Positions 58,846 to 64,000 of a DNA stretch of 64,000 nucleotides are shown piece after piece (the stretch's first letter is position 1; each line of letters opens with the position of its first letter). The notes beneath the pieces were generated by a model. That model ran no database searches and was not told the DNA's origin. It saw nothing but the letters and a program-made list of their open reading frames with translations. This stretch comes from Zychaea mexicana. Taxonomy: Eukaryota > Mucoromycota > Mucoromycetes > Mucorales > Lichtheimiaceae. The stretch spans positions 124,001 through 188,000 of the forward strand of contig NW_026516678.1 in NCBI RefSeq assembly GCF_025766255.1. Reading direction: 5' to 3'. Both the position numbers and the translations under genes were made by a program.

Positions 58846-60145
58846 CTCTTAGATGCTATTTTGATGCTTCGTTTCTCAACTCAAAGTAATAAATAATTTT
58901 TTCTCTGTGATCCATTTATGCTATGGAATGTTCTCTTCTATACCTAAACACAGTACAACTCTCAGGATCAATCAGTAACGTTCAAAAGTAATATTGTCAT
59001 TTCCCTACAGTCCATGTAGAGCTGCGATCAATGTAAAATCATCGCTAGATGCCTCTACATTACATTCACTGAAGGTACAACTATGCTACTGTAGGAGCTG
59101 CTTTCATGGCTCTCCGTATACTTGAGTATACTCGATATAGCGTAGATGTTATGTAGTTTTATGCAGTTCTATGCATGTCACTAGCTTGTGGGCGCTTGAT
59201 AAGCTCTATTCGAATTACCTGCATGCGGCTTTTCAGATTGTTGCTCAGTAAGAAGCGTATATCATATCACTATGTTTGTTATCGTTTTTTTTAAAATGGA
59301 AACCACAGCTACGTAGTAGCATCTTTGTTAAGTGGCAATGGAAAAAAGAGAAAATACAAATGTTTCTAGATTCAAATGTGAGTCAGTGTACGATCGTATG
59401 ATCAATCGTAAAACCAGCAGTCAATACATTGTGTTACACATCCGACAGCAGTTGCATCTTAGAGTAGATGCTGCCTAAACCAATAGCGGCATGACATCCC
59501 CTGCACTAGCATGGTAAGACAGCACTTCAGCTGATCGAGTTCTTGTTTGTGTGCATACGATGTAGCTGTGACCCCTCAGCGACGTCGATTGCATAGCCGT
59601 ATGTCCTTCCAGCGGTCACAAAGCGAGTACGCGACTCAAAAAATATATTGAAAGCATAGATCTACTGTTAATAATATGAAACAGTGCACTAATGATGCAG
59701 GTTGTATCTGCCCCTTTATCATTTTGGGGTCAAATATTGATGTTGGACATGACCGGGTATATTATCCCGGTCTTTGGCTTTTGTACAGCAAAGCGGATGT
59801 GGAAACACCCTCCCTTTGATTTGTCAGTATAGCTATCTTGTTTGTTTTCCCCTCAATTATCGCCGTTACCCTATAAAGCTATGCTACCCAAAAATTATGA
59901 GTGCACATATTCCACCGCAGATCAAACATCGGCATTGCCTCGTTGACCGCACAATTCGACTTTTAATGGGGTAGTACATTGATGTGCCTGGTCCTATATT
60001 TCCTTGGGCCTCTACTGCATATTTTTTTTTGTAATCCTGTTAGGTAAAGAGCTGCTTTCGTTTATAAGCAAAGGCGAGTTCTAGCACTGCCTTTAAATTT
60101 TACTTTTTACTTCTTGCTTGCCTTCGCCAGGAACACTACGCAGTT
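58846..60145. other. Intergenic between the tandem ANL genes
   Basis: 1.3 kb without a gene. Two short hairpins occur: CCCC/GGGG at 59711-59729 and GACCGGG/CCCGGTC at 59751-59772. A TTTATAAG box at 60060-60067 lies about 80 nt before the next ATG. Confidence 0.4.
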
Positions 60146-62210
60146 ATGTCCATCCAACCCCATGAGCTACCTAGCTACACTGACTTTGATTCAGTTATTG
60201 AACTGTTCGAACTACAAGCCCTCCGGTTTAAAGATAATGTTCTCCTCCACTACCAATTGGTCAATTCGATGGAGTTCAGGGCATTAACATATGGTCAAGT
60301 TAATGAAATTACTACCTATTTGGCGAACTCCTGGAAATCAATGCTGCACGACAAAACGCAATGTATCGCTACGCTCAGCGACGACCCGGCCCAGTGTATG
60401 CTGGCATTCTTTACTGCATTGAAATTGAATGTTAGCTATTTTCCAGTATCGACCCACTGCTCAGAAGCAGCCATTAGTCACCTTCTCAAAGAGACAAACA
60501 CCGGTTTTTTGATCGCTACGCCAACAAATGGTGCAAAGGCGCGGAAGTGCGCAGCCGCTGTATATGATCTAAAAATTGGCGTAAAAATATGGGATGGATT
60601 CGACGTCGATCAGCTTGTCGCCACCGCAACTGCAGTCAGCACTCCTCCAGCAGACGAATATGACTATTCAAGGGAGAAGCGACGACGCGTAATGAGCCGG
60701 GACCCAACGGCCACTGTGACCTGGCTTCACAGCTCTGGTACGACCTCAGCATTTCCAAAACCTATCCCTCACAGCACACGATCGTATATGTACGTGGTAA
60801 TAGAGATTATTTTGAGCTCTATCCAAAACAACTCGCCAGACCTGGCCATGGATTCAACAGATGTCATGCTGATTACAGAAAAAATGTTCCATGCTCCTGC
60901 CGTGTGTAAGTATGTCTTTGGGTTATGAACTCCACATTTTGCGAATGCTTTTACTAATTCTTTGTGGTCTTTGTGGTTGTGTAGTTAAACTGATAACGGG
61001 CATTTTAGTCGGCGCGACAACGGTTATGTTCAATCGTGAAACCCCAACAGCTCATGATATACTTGTTGCTGCAGATTTGTTTGGAGCAACCGTATTGATT
61101 TCATCGGCGATCGAGCTGGAGCAACTTGCCGAGTATCTGCAACAAACCTCTTTTGATTATAGAGTGACATTGGAACGTTTTAAGTTTACATTATGCCACG
61201 GGGCTCCTCTTCGCCAGCCGATTGGCAATCTTATGCGCTCACAAGGATTGAATATACAAAATGCTTATGGAATGACAGGTAAATGATAATACTAGATACA
61301 TGCAATCAGCCAACGGAATTGACCATTATAGTACTTGCTGAAATCACACATAGAGGTTGGCTGTCTCTCCCTATCTGATGTTTCCAGGAGCAATGACAAA
61401 AACTGGCACAGTATTAAACCGACTAGTGCATCAATGCGCTACATGTCGTTCGAGCCGTTCAATAATGACATGTATCAGCTTGTGGTGCACAGCAATTGTC
61501 CATCTCTTCCAAGCGTTGCTGCCAACCTTCCCAATGGAGACTTCACCACAAAGGACTTGTTTATAGAGGATCAGCCTGGATCGGGAACCTGGACTTTTGT
61601 CGGAAGGACAGATGATCTGCTACTAATGTAAGTTTAAAACAAGGCGTACTAGTATATGGGTCTAGATCTACTCGAATGAATGGTGCTTACTACTATAGTA
61701 AATACTATAGGAGCACAGGCGAGAAGGTCAATCCTTTACCACTGGAGAAAGAGATTTGCAAGGAGGCCATAATTCGAAAATGTATTGTTGTTGGTGAAAA
61801 TCGTCCATCCACCGCTGTCTTGGTTGAACTCAAGGTGAGCGAGGCGCTCTCATATTCTCCGGTGAAAATAATTTCTACAGGTAAGCTCCTATACTCCAAA
61901 ATACCAAAGATAAAAATAAGATGATGGTAACAAACATTTATGTACATAAATAGTATATGAAGCTGTGCATCGAGCAAACAAACACGCTCCGTTTCATGGT
62001 ACTGTTGCAGTTCCTGACATGGTGTACATTCTTCCACTCAATAAGCAATTACCAACGACACCAAAAGGATCAGTTTCTCGTAAAAAGGTTATTACGGACT
62101 TTGAGCAAGAGATCCAATTAATGTATAGCGCCTTTTCTTGTATAGCTGTTACCGACCTTGCGGTTGCTAATGACACTGATGGTAGTAATAGTTGTATGAT
62201 GTATAACTAG
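60146..62210 (+). CDS. Stand-alone adenylate-forming enzyme (ANL superfamily), copy B
   Basis: Five exons: 60146-60905, 60985-61278, 61354-61627, 61711-61880, 61954-62210 (584 residues). Motifs: A3 TWLHSSGTTSAFPK (about 191-204), A5 NAYGMTEVGCLSL, A7/A8 GRTDDLLLMSTGEKVNP and the catalytic-Lys segment PTTPKGSVSRKK. All four intron positions match copy A. The start MSIQPHELPSYTDFDSVIEL aligns with MVQQLPNYTDFDTLLQAF of copy A. The pocket-lining part of the N-terminal domain differs clearly from copy A (for example LVGATTVMFNRETPTAHDIL against LTGASILLLNSEKPMPPDIL), so the two may take different acids. No carrier or reductase domain follows. Likely works with the neighbouring P450s; that is inference from position. 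Confidence 0.85.
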
Positions 62211-62797
62211 CTTTGTATTTCCTCTTCGTCTTGTATGTTTATTTTCAAGTATATTGCTATCATGTATAGTCACCAAAAACATCACGTACTTTAGTTTAGG
62301 GGAGCTATCCTGCATACACATCAAACTCTCTAGTTTATACGATAGTAATTTTTTATCCGACATTGTTTGTGCAGGAGGACACAAAAGACTTGTATCGTGT
62401 GTTCGGAATGCATTAACCGAACAATCATCTGTGGCTAGACCAGAAAGAAGTCATACCCCTACGTTTCTATAATCTGCATGCATTTGCAGAGCACAGAGCG
62501 TACGCCAGTAGGATCACCTTGTTACTTACGTACACGATGCTATGATTACATTGTCGCTAACAGCGATGTTCATCAGCAAGAGCTGATTGGCAACAGAGTA
62601 TTAAAAGAAACAAGAGTGAAAATTTAAATCCAATAACGGTCGAAAGTATTGCTTGCTTCGTACATGGAGCAGCTGTTTTGTGGATGGCATACATCTTAGC
62701 GGACCCACTGATGCAGGAGGCTAATGATCAGTGTAACAGTATTTAAACACAAAAAAGGAATGCTTTCTTTTTTTTCAACTTTTGCCTTCTTCTGATA
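62211..62797. other. Intergenic
   Basis: 3' flank of copy B and promoter of the cyclase-family gene. A 72-codon frame at 62254-62472 has no support. Confidence 0.4.
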
Positions 62798-64000
62798 ATG
62801 TATAATTTGGATAAGATGGCAAAAAAACACCCGTCATATCACCAGCTCCCTATCGATATTAAGTACCCTTCCCATTCTGCTTGGGGAATCTGGGGCGACG
62901 ATGATACAATTGGAACACTTAACTTACTTCCAACGAAAGATCACATTATGGAAGTAAGAAAAAGAAAAAGCACGCTAACAACCATCATAAGAATTAAATT
63001 ATATTGATTTGGAAAAATTCTGTCACGACTTTAACTCACAATATCATCCGTTTAAAAAATAGACGCTCGGATTTACCAAAAACAAGCAAGAAGGCAAATT
63101 GATGTTTTCTTTAAGTTGGATTCCCCAGCGACCCAACCGGCACCTTTTTAACAGAGGACATATCCCGCGTACCGTTCGAGCGAGAGCCGATGATATCGAA
63201 ATTGAGCATTATGATGACATTATACTCAGCACTGTGTCACCGACTGAATGGCATAGCTTACGCTCCTTTGCGTGTGCAGATGATACATATTGCCGGTTCT
63301 ATAACGGGGTTCCTGCTGCAGAGCTCGCATCTGGACGGTTTGCAACACAACCGGAAATTACTGGTCGAGCGGTGCTGTTGGATTATGGCAGGTGGCGAGC
63401 TGCTGCCACTGAAGAATATAATCCATTACTAAGGACAGCAATCACTGTTGATGAGCTTCACAAGGTGGCACAGACGCAAGGTATCGAAGATTTCAGCCGG
63501 GGCGATATACTATTGCTACGGACGGGTTGGACCGCCGCATATGAGATTGAAGCAAGACACGCGAATGACACTGGATTCGATCTTATGAAACCACAGTGCC
63601 CTGGAATTGAAGCATCCGAGGATATGTTCCGGTGGCTCTGGAATTGCGGGTTTGCTGCATTGGCTACGGATAGCTTTTCGTTTGAAGCGTTTCCACCCAA
63701 ATGCGATGATGGACCGTCTTGTCGTAAGTTAAACCTGTAGAAACACAATACTGAATACGATCTTTTAGTGAGAAAACGGAACAGATGATGATTATATGTT
63801 TATTTACTTTATCTCCGTTTTACTCTAGATTCTCGGGTTATTGGTGGTTGGGGAATGACAGTAGGTGAGCTTTTCAATCTTGAGGAAATAGCGGAGAGTT
63901 CCGCAACAGATGGAGTGTACGAATATTACTTCACAAGTGGGGTAGAAAACAACAAGGCACAGAAAGCCACACCGTTTTTTAATGCAGTTTGTATCAAATA
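62798..64000 (+). CDS. Cyclase/kynurenine-formamidase-like family protein (3' end outside the window)
   Basis: Three exons visible: 62798-62953, 63063-63723, 63829 to the window end, with no stop yet (at least 329 residues, near full length for the family). The entry motif HSAWGIWGDDDTIGTLNLL is diagnostic of the fungal branch of PF04199. RFYNGVPAAELASG, GRAVLLDYGRW and DILLLRTGW follow. The usual metal-site segment in this branch is of the form QWDGLRHF; here the aligned place reads PTEWHSLRSFA, so the Asp and the His ligand are changed to His and Ser. It may therefore be inactive, use another metal geometry, or do a different reaction. It closes the row of metabolic genes and shares their strand. 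Confidence 0.85.

Noticed and set aside
1..64000. CRISPR array, operon structure or other prokaryotic features
   Set aside because: No regular spaced repeats; the genes have spliceosomal introns throughout, so the DNA is eukaryotic.

Overview
The window is nuclear DNA of an intron-dense filamentous fungus, most likely an early-diverging one (Mucoromycota; the exact genus cannot be read from the sequence). The reasons are short introns of about 55-110 nt with gtaagt-like donors, many very small exons, long Asn/Gln/Ser/His-rich tracts, and a gene set that mixes fungal proteins (Spo71-like PH protein, stand-alone adenylate-forming enzymes) with a soluble-adenylyl-cyclase type enzyme. Gene models were built by hand from splice sites, reading phase and recognisable family motifs; every listed exon chain closes in frame.

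Region 1 (0-9.2 kb): two paralogous secreted, probably GPI-anchored YcnI/DUF1775-type copper proteins on opposite strands flank a 1,726-residue ADCY10-like cyclase (two cyclase domains, a P-loop ATPase, helical repeats). Region 2 (10.3-24.8 kb): an SRR1-like protein, an SR splicing factor with two zinc knuckles, a Spo71-like PH protein, a G-protein beta subunit, a low-complexity protein that may be related to Tco89, and an ACBD5/Atg37-like acyl-CoA-binding membrane protein. Region 3 (24.8-39.6 kb) is gene-poor: an unrecognised 746-residue protein, a desert of about 5.6 kb, a low-complexity protein with a PP1-docking-like RVSF motif, a small gene with a charged C-terminus and a broken reading frame. 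Region 4 (40-49.7 kb): a PIN4 parvulin cut into ten exons, a mitochondrial-type DEAD-box helicase, decayed coding sequence, a 517-bp inverted-repeat (foldback/MITE-like) element, then RPL21 and TSR3.

Region 5 (50-64 kb) looks like a small metabolic gene cluster: two divergently transcribed cytochromes P450 sharing a 1-kb intergenic region with a strong palindrome, two tandem stand-alone adenylate-forming (ANL) enzymes, and a cyclase/formamidase-family protein that runs off the right end. Gene clusters of this sort are seldom described in early-diverging fungi, so this is the leading candidate for an undescribed system. A second theme is microexons: exons of 7, 10, 11, 12, 15, 18, 20 and 25 nt occur in four genes, and several carry or abut key residues such as zinc-knuckle ligands and the P450 haem cysteine.
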